Origin: an uncultured Oscillospiraceae bacterium | GTDB taxonomy: Bacteria > Bacillota > Clostridia > Oscillospirales > Oscillospiraceae | Reading direction: 5' to 3' | DNA length: 48,422 bases | Assembly (NCBI GenBank): GCA_944387775.1 | Contig: CALXGE010000006.1 | Location: forward strand, 1-48,422 | Shown: in pieces, positions 16,352-24,437 of the stretch | Position numbering within the stretch: the first letter of the stretch is position 1 | Layout: each line of letters begins with the position of its first letter | Program-made: the position numbers and the translations under genes | The notes under the pieces: generated by a model | What the model saw: the letters and a program-made list of their open reading frames with translations, nothing else | The model's database searches: none | Told to the model about the DNA's origin: nothing

Positions 16352-16846
16352 TCACACCTGACGGCTGATATACTCAATAAATTGATATTCCAGCGTCCCG
16401 TCGGACACGATGGCCCCGGAGCGAAGCACCTGCCACTGAGGCAGAGTGTCCAGGTCTGGAAAATATACATCACTCTCCGGCCGGGCATAGACCCGGGTGA
16501 GGTAACACAACCGGCAGTGGGGCAGCATCTGGCGGTAGATCTCCCCGCCGCCGATGACCCACACCTTCTCCGGGTCCTCTCCGGCTACCAGGGACAGCAC
16601 CTCCTCCACCGAGGCCGCTGTCTCCACTCCCTCCCGGGCAAAGTCCTTCTGCCGGGTGAGAACGATATTCCGCCGCCGGGGCAACGGCTTTCCCCCCGGC
16701 ATAGAATCCAGGGTCTTTCGCCCCATGATCACGGTACCGCCGGTAGTCAATGCCCGGAACCGCTTCATATCCTCCCCGATATGGAAGAGAAGGTCGTTTC
16801 CCTTTCCGATGCCCCAGTCGAGGCTCACTGCTGCGATAGCATTCAT
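16352..16846 (-). CDS. folA: Dihydrofolate reductase
   Basis: 164 residues; NADPH-dependent reduction of dihydrofolate in the cytosol. Visible are AAVSLDWGIGKGNDLLFHI, conserved acid Asp26, GTVIMGRKTLDSMP with the NADPH-binding MGRKT, and WVIGGGEIYRQMLP near residue 100. The start overlaps the thyA stop by one base (TGATG), so the two are co-translated. The pairing makes sense: thymidylate synthase makes dihydrofolate, and FolA recycles it. Confidence 0.97.
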   Translation of the reverse strand: MNAIAAVSLDWGIGKGNDLLFHIGEDMKRFRALTTGGTVIMGRKTLDSMPGGKPLPRRRNIVLTRQKDFAREGVETAASVEEVLSLVAGEDPEKVWVIGGGEIYRQMLPHCRLCYLTRVYARPESDVYFPDLDTLPQWQVLRSGAIVSDGTLEYQFIEYISRQV

Positions 16847-17676
16847 CAGATAGCCACCTCGATCTTATCGTCAAAGGGCCAGGGGTCGTAGCCCTCCAGC
16901 TGAAAGCTGTCCACGGTGAAATCGTAGAAATTCTTCACATCCGGGTCGATGATGAGACGGGGCGCAGGCCGGGGCTCCCGTTTGATGATCTTCTCCACCA
17001 GGGGTACATGTCTATCATAGATATGGCAGTCGGCGATCACATGGACCAGTTCCCCGGCCTCCAGCCCCGCGTGGCGGGCCATCATATGGACCAGGACAGC
17101 GTACTGGCACACGTTCCAGTTGCTGGCAGTGAGCATGTCCTGGCTGCGCTGGTTCAAAATGGCGTTGAGTGTATTGCCGCTGACGTTGAAGGTCATGGAG
17201 TAGGCGCAAGGGTACAAGCCCATCTCACTGAGATCGTGGTGGTTGAAGATGTTGGTGAGCATCCGGCGGCTGGCGGGGTTCTCCTTCAGGTCCTTCAGAA
17301 TCCGGTCCACCTGGTCATACCAGCCGTCGTTGTACTTATGCTTGACCCCCAGCTGATAGCCGTAGGCCTTGCCGATGGTGCCCTTCTCATCCGCCCAGGC
17401 ATCCCAGATCCGGCTGTGAAGCTCGTGGGTGTCGTTGGACTTCTTCTGCCAGATCCACAGCAGCTCATCCACGCAGGACTTGAAGTAGGTCCGCCGCAGG
17501 GTCATGATGGGAAATTCCTTCCGCAGGTCATAGCGGTTCACCACGCCGAATTTCTTCACCGTGTGAGCGGGAGTTCCGTCCTCCCAGCGGGGCCGGACGG
17601 CGAGATCTGTGTCCCAGTATCCGTTGTCCAGGATATCCCGGCAGACGTCGATAAATACCTGATCCGCATAGCTCAT
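16846..17676 (-). CDS. thyA: Thymidylate synthase
   Basis: 276 residues from ATG 17676, with AAAGGAGG and proper spacing; the frame is open further upstream but overlaps pdxK. It methylates dUMP to dTMP with methylenetetrahydrofolate. The catalytic Cys157 lies in GLYPCAYSMTF, followed by LNQRSQDMLTASNWNVCQ and the C-terminal LIIDPDVKNFYDF. The sequence is somewhat divergent from E. coli ThyA in these motifs (TASNWN replaces the usual G-x-P-x-N), as in a Firmicutes subgroup. Confidence 0.93.
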   Translation of the reverse strand: MSYADQVFIDVCRDILDNGYWDTDLAVRPRWEDGTPAHTVKKFGVVNRYDLRKEFPIMTLRRTYFKSCVDELLWIWQKKSNDTHELHSRIWDAWADEKGTIGKAYGYQLGVKHKYNDGWYDQVDRILKDLKENPASRRMLTNIFNHHDLSEMGLYPCAYSMTFNVSGNTLNAILNQRSQDMLTASNWNVCQYAVLVHMMARHAGLEAGELVHVIADCHIYDRHVPLVEKIIKREPRPAPRLIIDPDVKNFYDFTVDSFQLEGYDPWPFDDKIEVAI

Positions 17677-17689
17677 AGTCGTTCCTCCT

Positions 17690-18571
17690 TTATCTGATCC
17701 GGTTTGCCGGAATCTCACCGGTCTTTTCCGCAAGCTTTGCCCCCAGCTGCCACAGCAGAGGCTCAAAATCAACGCCCTCCCGCTTTGGGTAATCCTGCTC
17801 CGCCGTCCGCCGGGCGCACAGTGCGGTAAAGTCCGCCGCCAGGGCCGCGGCGGTGGGGAGATCCATCCCCCGGACCAGTCCGCCGGTGAGGACGCTGGCA
17901 AATATGTCCCCAGTGCCGTGGAAGCTTCCCTCCACCCGAGGTGCCGATACGATCTCCACATCCCCGGTCTCCCGGTCAAAGCAGGCCGCGCCGATGCGGT
18001 CCGGTGCCAGAGATACGCCCGTAAGTACCACAGAACGCCGACCCTTCAGGCTGAGCTCCTTCGCCCACCGCCGGCAGTCCTCCTCCCGGTCCAGGGTAAC
18101 CTCGTCATAAGCCTTCCCCAGCAGGATAGCCGCCTCCGTCCGGTTGGGAACGATCACATCCGCCAGGCGGCTGAGCTCCTGTACGCCCTGACACAGCTCA
18201 GGGGTGTAGGTCCGATAGGGCTTGCCGTTGTCCCCCATCACCGGATCGATCACCACCAGGGTACCCTTCCGCCGAAAAGTGCGGATAAAGCTCCCCGTCA
18301 GGCCGATCTGCCGGCGGCTGCCCAAAAAGCCGGTATAGATCCCGCTAAAGCCCAGCTTCAGATCCTGCCAGTGTGCGGTAATCGCCGCCATCTCATCGGA
18401 GAGGTCCAGGAAGGTGTTTCCGCTGAAGCCGCCGGTATGCGTAGAGAGGAGGGCTGTAGGCACCGGACAGCACTGGAGCCCCATGGCGGAGAGAGTAGGC
18501 ATGACAATGGTCAAAGAACAACGTCCAAAGCAGCTGAGGTCGTGGACAGCAGCGACGCGGGGCGTATGCAT
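17690..18571 (-). CDS. pdxK: Pyridoxamine/pyridoxine kinase
   Basis: 293 residues from ATG 18571 with AAGGAAGG upstream. Ribokinase-like PdxK/PdxY enzyme that phosphorylates vitamin B6 forms. N-terminus VAAVHDLSCFGRCSLT with STHTGGFSGN, the central VVIDPVMGDNGKPY motif (Mg/ATP), VIVPNRTEAAILLGK, and the catalytic GTGDIFASVLTGGL near residue 225. First gene of the operon with thyA, 13 bases upstream of it. Confidence 0.92.
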   Translation of the reverse strand: MHTPRVAAVHDLSCFGRCSLTIVMPTLSAMGLQCCPVPTALLSTHTGGFSGNTFLDLSDEMAAITAHWQDLKLGFSGIYTGFLGSRRQIGLTGSFIRTFRRKGTLVVIDPVMGDNGKPYRTYTPELCQGVQELSRLADVIVPNRTEAAILLGKAYDEVTLDREEDCRRWAKELSLKGRRSVVLTGVSLAPDRIGAACFDRETGDVEIVSAPRVEGSFHGTGDIFASVLTGGLVRGMDLPTAAALAADFTALCARRTAEQDYPKREGVDFEPLLWQLGAKLAEKTGEIPANRIR

Positions 18572-18633
18572 GGCGGAAATCCTTCCTTTTCCTCCCCCAC
18601 CTTTGGTGGGAGAATTTTTTTGATACGCAGTCA

Positions 18634-18662
18634 ATTATAGGGTATTTCCATTCTTCTTGCAA
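18634..18662 (-). promoter_or_regulatory. Sigma-A type promoter for pdxK-thyA-folA-recG
   Basis: Read on the - strand: TTGCAA at 18662-18657, 17 bases, TATAAT at 18639-18634. Transcription would start near 18627, giving a leader of about 55 bases. The leader carries a small stem (TCTCCCACC paired with GGTGGGGGA, about 18593-18615) just before the pdxK ribosome site; it has no T-run on the - strand. Confidence 0.7.
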
Positions 18663-18748
18663 GAGGCGGCCGCCGGGTTCTCAGGAAGCTGCCAGCAGAT
18701 AAGCCGGCTTGCCTCGGTTTCAAAATTTTCTAGTTTCAAAATTCCCCG

Positions 18749-18778
18749 TTTACAAACCCGTTTGCCATGAGGTATAAT
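18749..18778 (+). promoter_or_regulatory. Sigma-A type promoter for tRNA-Leu
   Basis: TTTACA at 18749-18754, 18 bases, TATAAT at 18773-18778, about 110 bases upstream of the tRNA. Two copies of TTTCAAAATT lie just before it (18719-18743). Confidence 0.65.
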
Positions 18779-18888
18779 GCATAGGTGCAGTTGGCAGGCA
18801 TTTTAAAATCTCAGCTGTGTTGGATTCATATACTTTTGTACCACAGAAGCTTTGCCGCTGATTTTGTGTCTGATTAAAAAACTGGACA

Positions 18889-18974
18889 TGCGCCTGTGAT
18901 GGAATTGGTAGACATGCGAGATTTAGGTTCTCGTGCAGCAATGCGTGCGGGTTCGAGTCCCTTCAGGCGCACCA
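18889..18974 (+). tRNA. tRNA-Leu (anticodon UAG)
   Basis: An 86-base class II tRNA with encoded CCA end. Acceptor arms TGCGCCT / AGGCGCA pair perfectly. The anticodon stem CGAGA / TCTCG encloses the loop TTTAGGT, giving anticodon TAG. The T arm GGGTTCGAGTCCC is canonical and the variable arm is long, as in tRNA-Leu. A strong terminator follows at once. Confidence 0.97.
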
Positions 18975-18975
18975 A

Positions 18976-19008
18976 AAAGAAAGGCACGCCGCTGGCGTGC
19001 CTTTCTTT
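18976..19008 (+). terminator. Terminator after tRNA-Leu
   Basis: Stem AAAGGCACGCC / GGCGTGCCTTT (11 perfect pairs, extendable to about 14 with flanking A/T) with loop GCT, followed by CTTTAT. It starts within a few bases of the tRNA CCA. Confidence 0.85.
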
Positions 19009-19226
19009 ATGGGTTCCGCCGCCCAGAGGGCGGCTCCACCCTTCGGTGATTGAAATGCTCGAGGTAAATGAATTGCCCCTGCGCCGAGGTTTTCGCCTCA
19101 GGCGAAAACGCTCGTACGGCGCAAAAGCGCCGCCCCGCCGTGCTGGGCCCCATGTCCTGCTGGCATCTATATTGCTGCGATGTTCCATCGTCGGAGCAAG
19201 CTTTGCAAAGCTTGCTCCGATTTTTT
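19009..19226. repeat. Non-coding palindrome-rich element, probably a dispersed intergenic repeat
   Basis: No gene. The stretch contains several hairpins in a row: GCCGCCC with GGGCGGC (19018-19034), GTTTTCGCC / GGCGAAAAC with loop TCA (about 19092-19112), GGCGC with GCGCC (about 19118-19131), and a loopless 30-base perfect palindrome at 19191-19220 (half site TCGGAGCAAGCTTTG) followed by six Ts. The architecture is typical of small dispersed elements of Clostridia genomes; the last hairpin could act as a terminator for + strand reading. Confidence 0.5.
19191..19226 (+). terminator. Perfect 30-base palindrome plus T-run
   Basis: TCGGAGCAAGCTTTG followed directly by its exact reverse complement CAAAGCTTGCTCCGA, then TTTTTT at 19221-19226. 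It can work as an intrinsic terminator upstream of the cob promoter although no gene stands right before it. In an RNA the centre (TTTGCAAA) would form the loop. Confidence 0.6.
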
Positions 19227-19265
19227 GAAAAGCTGCCTCTCAGGGGTTTTTCCTTCTCTTTTCCC

Positions 19266-19294
19266 TTTACACCTTCCGGAAAATCTGCTATATT
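19266..19294 (+). promoter_or_regulatory. Sigma-A type promoter of the cobalamin operon
   Basis: TTTACA at 19266-19271, exactly 17 bases, TATATT at 19289-19294. It lies about 35 bases before the riboswitch aptamer, so the transcript would begin just ahead of the P1 stem. Confidence 0.75.
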
Positions 19295-19324
19295 ATCATT
19301 ATTATCGACCATAATTTCATAGGC

Positions 19325-19425
19325 AGCGATGCCGCACACGGGGGAAGTCCGGTGGGATGCCGGCGCAGTCTTACCTCTACTGTATGTGCCCTTTGGGCGC
19401 GAGCCAGATTACCCGGCGGCATTTT
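19325..19425 (+). ncRNA. Cobalamin riboswitch (upstream of cbiF)
   Basis: Conserved adenosylcobalamin-aptamer signs in order: P1 arm ATGCCGC (19329-19335), GGGGAAGTCCGGTG, GATGCCGG, a GCAGTC stretch, the B12-box counterpart TACTGTATG, then GAGCCAGATTACC and the closing P1 arm GCGGCAT (19416-19422). An intrinsic terminator lies 50 bases downstream, so the likely mode is transcription stop when cobalamin is bound. The P1 pairing is 7 base pairs without mismatch. Confidence 0.85.
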
Positions 19426-19475
19426 TACCAGTGCTCTTAGGTGGAGAGACTGGGTTACCGTCCTGTATGCCGGTA

Positions 19476-19506
19476 CGCTCTCTCCCCCGGGAGAGGGCGT
19501 TTTTTT
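19476..19506 (+). terminator. Riboswitch-controlled terminator
   Basis: Stem CGCTCTCTCCC / GGGAGAGGGCG (11 pairs with one G-T) then TTTTTTT. Upstream GGAGAGA (about 19443-19449) can pair with TCTCTCC of the left arm and so could form the alternative antiterminator. This fits an off-switch for cbiF-cbiK. Confidence 0.8.
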
Positions 19507-19590
19507 CTTGCAGAAGCCCGCGTAACCGGTCGAATCTTGTCCTCTCAGGAACAAAAGTCTTTCACACTCATTCACACAAGGAGGAGCACT

Positions 19591-20349
19591 ATGATCCATT
19601 TTGTTGGCGCCGGCAGCGGCGGCGCGGACCTGATCACCGTCCGGGGCGCCCGCCTCCTGGGGGAGGCGGACTGCATCATCTATGCCGGCAGTCTGGTCAA
19701 CCCCGATGTTCTCCAATACGCAGGCCCCTCCTGTACCCTCTACGACAGCGCCGGCATGACGCTGGAGGAGGTGATCGACCGCATGGCGGAGAACGAGCGG
19801 GCGGGAAAGAGCACCGTCCGCCTCCACACCGGAGACCCCAGCCTCTATGGGGCCATCCGGGAGCAGATGGACCGGCTGGATGCGCTGTCCCTCCCCTACG
19901 ATGTGACGCCGGGAGTCTCCTCCTTCTGCGGCGCGGCGGCAGCCCTCCAGGCGGAATACACCCTTCCCGACGTGAGCCAGAGCGTCATCATCACCCGCAT
20001 GGCAGGCCGCACCCCGGTGCCGGAGGGCGAGGCCCTGCGGAAAATGGCCAGCCACGGCTGCACCATGGTTCTCTTCCTCTCCACCGGTCTTCTGGAGGAT
20101 GTGGAGCGGGAGCTTTTGGCCGGCGGCGCCTACACCCCCGACACCCCCGCCGCCATCGTCTACAAGGCCACCTGGCCGGACGAGAAGGTATTCCGCTGCA
20201 CGGTGGGCACCCTGGCTCAGACCGCCCGGGACAACCACATCACCAAGACTGCCCTCATTACCATCGGCGGCTTCCTGGGCACGGACTATGAGCGCAGTAA
20301 GCTCTATGACCCTTCCTTCACCCACGGTTTCCGGGAGGCCACAATATGA
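19591..20349 (+). CDS. cbiF: Cobalt-precorrin-4 C11-methyltransferase
   Basis: 252 residues from ATG 19591 with AAGGAGGAG upstream. SAM-dependent methylation at C11 of the corrin ring. Class III tetrapyrrole methylase with FVGAGSGGADLITVRGARLL at the N-terminus, IIYAGSLVNPDVL, RLHTGDPSLYGAIREQMD, and TPGVSSFCGAAAALQ, the typical CbiF/CobM series, plus GRTPVPEGE. It overlaps cbiG by 4 bases (ATGA). First gene after the riboswitch. Confidence 0.96.
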   Translation: MIHFVGAGSGGADLITVRGARLLGEADCIIYAGSLVNPDVLQYAGPSCTLYDSAGMTLEEVIDRMAENERAGKSTVRLHTGDPSLYGAIREQMDRLDALSLPYDVTPGVSSFCGAAAALQAEYTLPDVSQSVIITRMAGRTPVPEGEALRKMASHGCTMVLFLSTGLLEDVERELLAGGAYTPDTPAAIVYKATWPDEKVFRCTVGTLAQTARDNHITKTALITIGGFLGTDYERSKLYDPSFTHGFREATI

Positions 20350-21362
20350 ACGCTGCGGTGATCGCCTTCACCCGCCGTGGCGCACAGCTGGGAGCCCTGG
20401 CAGCGAAGCGACTGGACGCCTCCCTCCACGTACCACCCCGTCTGGCGCAGGAACTGGGGGAGTCGGCCTATGACTCTCTGGCGTCCTGGACAGCAGAACA
20501 CTGGGACAGCTGTCGGGCCCTCATTTTTATCGGAGCCTGCGGCATTGCCGTCCGGGCCATCGCGCCCTACGTCCGGGACAAATTTACCGATCCCGCCGTG
20601 GTGGTTATGGACGAGGGCGGGCACTTTGTGATTCCTCTCCTCTCCGGCCACGTGGGCGGCGCCAACGACCTGGCCCGGACTCTGGCGGAGCTCACCGGGG
20701 CCCAGGCGGTGATCTCCACCGCTACTGATGTAAACGAACTCTTTGCCGTGGACCTGTGGGCCCGGGACAAGGGCCTTGCCATCACCGAGCGGCAGCTGGC
20801 CAGGGACATCTCCGCGGCGGTGCTGGAGGGAACGCCGGTGGGCTTTGCCTCTGATTTTGCCTTGGCATGTCCGCCGGGCCTCAGCTCCCGGCAGGAGGAG
20901 CTGGGGATCCGCGTCACCTGCCGGAGAGGCGGCGGGCCCTTTGCCCGGACCCTCCGTCTGATACCCCGGTGTCTCATTCTGGGCATCGGCTGCCGCCGGG
21001 GCGCGGATGAATCCGCCATTGCCCGGGCGGTAGACGCCGCTCTTCAGAAGGCCGGTCTGGACCCCCAGGCGGTCCAGGCGGCGGCTACTATTGATCTGAA
21101 GGCGGAGGAGCCGGGTCTGCTGGCCTTCTGCCGGAACCGGAAGCTGCCCCTGCGGATCTACAGCGCCGGGGAACTCTCCGCCGTGCCCGGTACCTTTACC
21201 CCCTCCGCCTTCGTCCAGTCCGTCACCGGGGTGGACAACGTGTGCGAGCGGGCGGCGGCGGCCCGGGGCGGGACGATCCTGCTGGGCAAGACGGCCCGTG
21301 ACGGCGTCACTGTGGCCATCGCCCTGGAGGCCCCCTTCGCGGAGGGATCTCCCCAAATTTAA
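20346..21362 (+). CDS. cbiG: Cobalt-precorrin-5A hydrolase
   Basis: 338 residues. CbiG opens the delta-lactone of cobalt-precorrin-5A with loss of acetaldehyde, a step of the anaerobic pathway. The N-terminal domain has LIFIGACGIAVRAIAPYVRDK, PAVVVMDEGGHFVIPLLSGH and GGANDLARTLAELTGAQAVI. The C-terminal domain has LILGIGCRRGADESAI and the FTPSAFVQSVTGVDNVCERA stretch. The presence of CbiG marks the anaerobic (cobalt-early) route. Confidence 0.96.
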   Translation: MNAAVIAFTRRGAQLGALAAKRLDASLHVPPRLAQELGESAYDSLASWTAEHWDSCRALIFIGACGIAVRAIAPYVRDKFTDPAVVVMDEGGHFVIPLLSGHVGGANDLARTLAELTGAQAVISTATDVNELFAVDLWARDKGLAITERQLARDISAAVLEGTPVGFASDFALACPPGLSSRQEELGIRVTCRRGGGPFARTLRLIPRCLILGIGCRRGADESAIARAVDAALQKAGLDPQAVQAAATIDLKAEEPGLLAFCRNRKLPLRIYSAGELSAVPGTFTPSAFVQSVTGVDNVCERAAAARGGTILLGKTARDGVTVAIALEAPFAEGSPQI

Positions 21363-21384
21363 GAGTAAGCGAGTGTGACAGAGG

Positions 21385-22125
21385 ATGAAGCTGACTGTTG
21401 TGGGCCTGGGGCCCGGCGCCGGGGAGGATCTCACCGGCCGTGCCCGCCGGGCCATTGAAAATGCGGACCTGGTGGTGGGCTACACCGCGTATATCGCCCT
21501 CATCCGGGACCAGTTTCCCGGCAAGGAGATGACCGCCACCGGGATGAAAAAAGAGGTGGACCGCTGCCGCCTGGCGGTGGAGGCCGCTGCGGCGGGGAAG
21601 AACGTGGCTGTGGTGTGCTCCGGGGACTCCGGGGTCTACGGCATGGCGGGACTCATCTACGAGGTGGCCCGGGACTATCCCCCCATCGACATCGAGGTGG
21701 TCCCCGGCATCACCGCCGCCTGCGGCGGAGCCGCAGTGCTGGGCGCGCCTTTGACCCATGATTTCGCCGTCATCTCCCTGAGCGATCTTCTCACCCCCTG
21801 GGAGAAAATTGAAAAGCGGCTGGAGGCCGCCGCAGCGGCGGACTTCGTCATCTGCCTCTACAACCCCCGCAGCCGCAGCCGCTCCGACTACCTGCGGCGG
21901 GCCTGCGACATCCTGCTGGCCCGGAAATCACCGGACACGGTGTGCGGCTTTGTCCGGAACATCGGTCGGGAGGGGGAGCGGGCGGTGACGCTGACCCTGG
22001 CGGAGCTGCGGGAGAACACGGAGGTGGATATGTTCACCACCGTCTTTATCGGCAACTCGGAGACTGCCCTCATGGGTGGAAAGATGGTCACCCCCCGGGG
22101 CTATCTCCAGCGGGGTGAGGCGTGA
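21385..22125 (+). CDS. cbiH: Cobalt-precorrin-3B C17-methyltransferase
   Basis: 246 residues (CbiH/CobJ). It methylates C17 and contracts the ring. Motifs: VVGLGPGAGEDLTGRARRA at the N-terminus, VVGYTAYIALI, VVCSGDSGVYGMAGLIYEV, VVPGITAACGGAAVLGAPL, HDFAVISLSDLLTPWEKI, and CLYNPRSRSRSDYLRRAC, all standard for the family. A modest AGAGG site precedes ATG 21385. The length suits the single-domain form. Confidence 0.96.
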   Translation: MKLTVVGLGPGAGEDLTGRARRAIENADLVVGYTAYIALIRDQFPGKEMTATGMKKEVDRCRLAVEAAAAGKNVAVVCSGDSGVYGMAGLIYEVARDYPPIDIEVVPGITAACGGAAVLGAPLTHDFAVISLSDLLTPWEKIEKRLEAAAAADFVICLYNPRSRSRSDYLRRACDILLARKSPDTVCGFVRNIGREGERAVTLTLAELRENTEVDMFTTVFIGNSETALMGGKMVTPRGYLQRGEA

Positions 22126-22189
22126 CCTTTTTTCTTCCGCCCCGGGACTACCGGCGGCGGACCTACTCGAAATGCAAGGAGGCGGACAG

Positions 22190-23410
22190 ATGAAGGTATA
22201 TCTTGTGGGCGTAGGTCCGGGCAGCAGCGCCACCATGACCCTGGCGGCCCGGGAGGCCATCGCCGCCTCCCCGCTGCTCATCGGCGCGCCCCGGCTCCTG
22301 GCGGGATACGACGGCAAGACCTGTCTGCCCCTGATCGCCGCCGGGGACATTGCCGCTGCCATTGACAGTGCGGAGCGGGGTCCGGCGGCGGTGCTGCTCA
22401 GCGGCGACGTGGGCTTTTACTCCGGGGCCAAGAACCTCTACCCCCTCCTCTCCCGGCACGAGGTGGAGACCATCCCCGGCGTCAGCAGTCTGGTGTACTT
22501 CTGCGCCCGGCTCCGCATCCCCTGGCAGGACGTCTTCCTGGTCTCCGCCCACGGCCGCAGCCACAATGCCCCCGGCGCGGTCCAGAGCCACCAGCGCACC
22601 TTTGTGCTCACCGGCGGCAATTACCGGGCGGGAGATCTCTGCGCCCAGCTGACGGAGTGGGGCCTGGGCCATGTGACGGTCCACGTGGGGGAGCGCCTGA
22701 GCTACCCCGACGAGCGGATCGTCACCGGCGCCGCTGAGGAACTGGCGGGCCGGGAATTTGACTCCCTGGCGGTGGTGCTGGCGGAGAATCCCGCCCCCAT
22801 CCACCGGCCATACAGCGCCCCCGCCCTCCCGGACAGCGCCTTCCTCCGGGACAAGGTGCCCATGACCAAGGAGGAGATCCGCGCCCTGGTCCTCTCCAAG
22901 CTCCATTTGCTGCCCCACCACACCCTCTGGGACGTGGGGGCGGGCACCGGCTCGGTGTCCGCCGAGGGGGCCCTGGCGGTGCCGGAGGGCCGGGTGTTCG
23001 CCGTGGAGCGGAAGGAGGAGGCCCTGGCCCTGCTGGAGCGGAACAAGGCCGCTCTGGGCCTTACCAACCTCCACATCGTCCCCGGCGCCGCGCCGGAGGC
23101 CCTCGGCGGCCTGCCGGCCCCGGACCGGGTGTTCCTGGGGGGCTCCTCCGGGAACATGGAGGCCATTCTCCGCTGCGCCCTGGCGCAAAACCCGGCGGTC
23201 CGGATCGTGGTCACCGCCGTCACCCTGGAGACGGTGGCGGAGACCGTGCAGTGCTTCGCCCGCCTGGAGCTTACGGACACGGACATGGTCCAGATCGCCG
23301 CCACCCGGGTGCGGGAGGCGGGGCGCTACCATCTGATGGACGCCCAGAATCCGGTGTGGGTCCTGGCCGGCGAGACGGCGGCCGGCCCCGCAGCGTCCCA
23401 CGGGAGGTAA
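22190..23410 (+). CDS. cbiET: Fused cobalt-precorrin-7 C5-methyltransferase / C15-methyltransferase-decarboxylase (CbiE-CbiT)
   Basis: 406 residues from ATG 22190 with AAGGAGG upstream. Residues 1-205 are CbiE (VYLVGVGPGSSATMTLAARE, GDVGFYSGAKNL, ETIPGVSSLVYFCARLRIPW). Residues 220-400 are CbiT, a Rossmann methyltransferase with the SAM motif DVGAGTGS at 248-255 and VFLGGSSGNMEAI. The fusion (CobL-like) methylates C5 and C15 and removes the C12 acetate carboxyl. Confidence 0.96.
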   Translation: MKVYLVGVGPGSSATMTLAAREAIAASPLLIGAPRLLAGYDGKTCLPLIAAGDIAAAIDSAERGPAAVLLSGDVGFYSGAKNLYPLLSRHEVETIPGVSSLVYFCARLRIPWQDVFLVSAHGRSHNAPGAVQSHQRTFVLTGGNYRAGDLCAQLTEWGLGHVTVHVGERLSYPDERIVTGAAEELAGREFDSLAVVLAENPAPIHRPYSAPALPDSAFLRDKVPMTKEEIRALVLSKLHLLPHHTLWDVGAGTGSVSAEGALAVPEGRVFAVERKEEALALLERNKAALGLTNLHIVPGAAPEALGGLPAPDRVFLGGSSGNMEAILRCALAQNPAVRIVVTAVTLETVAETVQCFARLELTDTDMVQIAATRVREAGRYHLMDAQNPVWVLAGETAAGPAASHGR

Positions 23411-23413
23411 TCT

Positions 23414-24196
23414 ATGAGAAAAGCGATACTGGCGGTGTCCTTCGGCACCACCTTCCCCGATACCCTTGAAAAAAATATTGCCGCCATCGAGGCGGACCTG
23501 GCCGCCGCCTTTCCGGACCGCGTTCTGCGCCGGGCCTTCACCAGCGGCATGGTGATCCGCCGCCTGCGGGAGCGGGACGGGCTGGAGATCGACAACGTGG
23601 CCCAGGCTCTGGAGCGGCTGCGGCAGGAGGGCTTTACCGACGTGGTGGTCCAGGCCACTCATGTGATGAACGGCGACGAATACGACAAGCTCCGGGCCCT
23701 GGCGGTCCCCTACGAAGGGGTCTTCTCCCGCCTTGCCTTCGGCGCGCCGCTGCTGTCCTCCACCCGGGACTACCGGGAGACGGCGGCGGCCCTGCTGGAG
23801 CGGCTGCCGGAGCAGGAGCCGGGGCAGGCGGTGGTCCTCATGGGCCACGGCACCGTCCACCACGCCAACGCCGTCTACGCCGCCCTGGAGTACGTGCTCC
23901 GGGACGCGGGGCGGCGGGATATCGCCGTCGGCACCGTGGAGGGCTACCCGGAGTTCGGGGAGATCTGCCGCCGGCTGGAGGAGATGGGGGACGTGCGCCG
24001 GGTGGTGTGTATGCCCCTCATGGTGGTGGCCGGCGACCACGCCAAAAACGACCTGGACGGCGAGGACGAGAACTCCTGGCGCTCCATGCTCACCGCCCGG
24101 GGCTATCAGGTCCGCTGTATCCTGGAGGGGCTGGGGGAGAACCCGGCCATCCGCGCCATTTTTGTCCGCCACGCCAAAGAGGCGGCTGAGAAGTAA
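23414..24196 (+). CDS. cbiK: Anaerobic sirohydrochlorin cobaltochelatase
   Basis: 260 residues. It inserts cobalt into sirohydrochlorin, the committing step of the anaerobic route. N-terminus AILAVSFGTTFPDTLEKNI, then FTDVVVQATHVMNGDEYDKL. Likely metal ligands are His145 in MGHGTVHHAN, Glu176 in GTVEGYPEF and His209 in GDHAKNDLDG, the CbiK set. It has no signal peptide, so it acts in the cytosol. Last gene before the second riboswitch. Confidence 0.95.
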   Translation: MRKAILAVSFGTTFPDTLEKNIAAIEADLAAAFPDRVLRRAFTSGMVIRRLRERDGLEIDNVAQALERLRQEGFTDVVVQATHVMNGDEYDKLRALAVPYEGVFSRLAFGAPLLSSTRDYRETAAALLERLPEQEPGQAVVLMGHGTVHHANAVYAALEYVLRDAGRRDIAVGTVEGYPEFGEICRRLEEMGDVRRVVCMPLMVVAGDHAKNDLDGEDENSWRSMLTARGYQVRCILEGLGENPAIRAIFVRHAKEAAEK

Positions 24197-24235
24197 ACAA
24201 AAGGAATCCGGGACACCGTCCCGCTTCCAATAAAG

Positions 24236-24400
24236 AGGTCCGCGGTTCTCCCTCTCCGGAGGGAGATCAAAAGGGAAGCTGGGTGCAAATCCCACACAGT
24301 CCCGCTGCCGTAAGGAGGAGCCTCGCCGCAAGATGTCACTGGGAAACCGGGAAGGCGCGGAGAGGCGATGAGCCCAAGTCGGAATACCTGCCGCGGATCG
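24236..24400 (+). ncRNA. Cobalamin riboswitch (upstream of cbiM)
   Basis: Full aptamer: P1 arms GTCCGCGG (about 24239) and CCGCGGAT (about 24391), GGTTCTCCC, AAAGGGAAGCTGGGTGCAAA, TCCCACACAGTCCCGCTGCC with GTAAGG, B12-box-like GATGTCACTGGG, GGGAAGGCGCGGAG, then GATGAGCCCAAGTCGG and ATACCTGCC. No T-run terminator follows, which suggests control of translation or of a leader frame. Confidence 0.93.
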
Positions 24401-24437
24401 GTACCACTACTCTACGAGCGATGGAGGAGGTGAGACA

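Noticed and set aside
18593-18622. Hairpin plus T-run read on the + strand before pdxK
   Set aside because: No + strand gene ends there; on the - strand it is only part of the pdxK leader and has no T-run.
18889-18974. tRNA-Leu as integration site of the phage cluster
   Set aside because: The recG-pdxK operon lies between them, and no repeat of the tRNA 3' end was seen near the cluster ends.
22163-24331. Long - strand open frame (722 codons) over cbiET-cbiK
   Set aside because: Shadow of GC-rich codons; rich in Gly, Gln, His, Arg and without domains, while the + strand shows complete enzymes.
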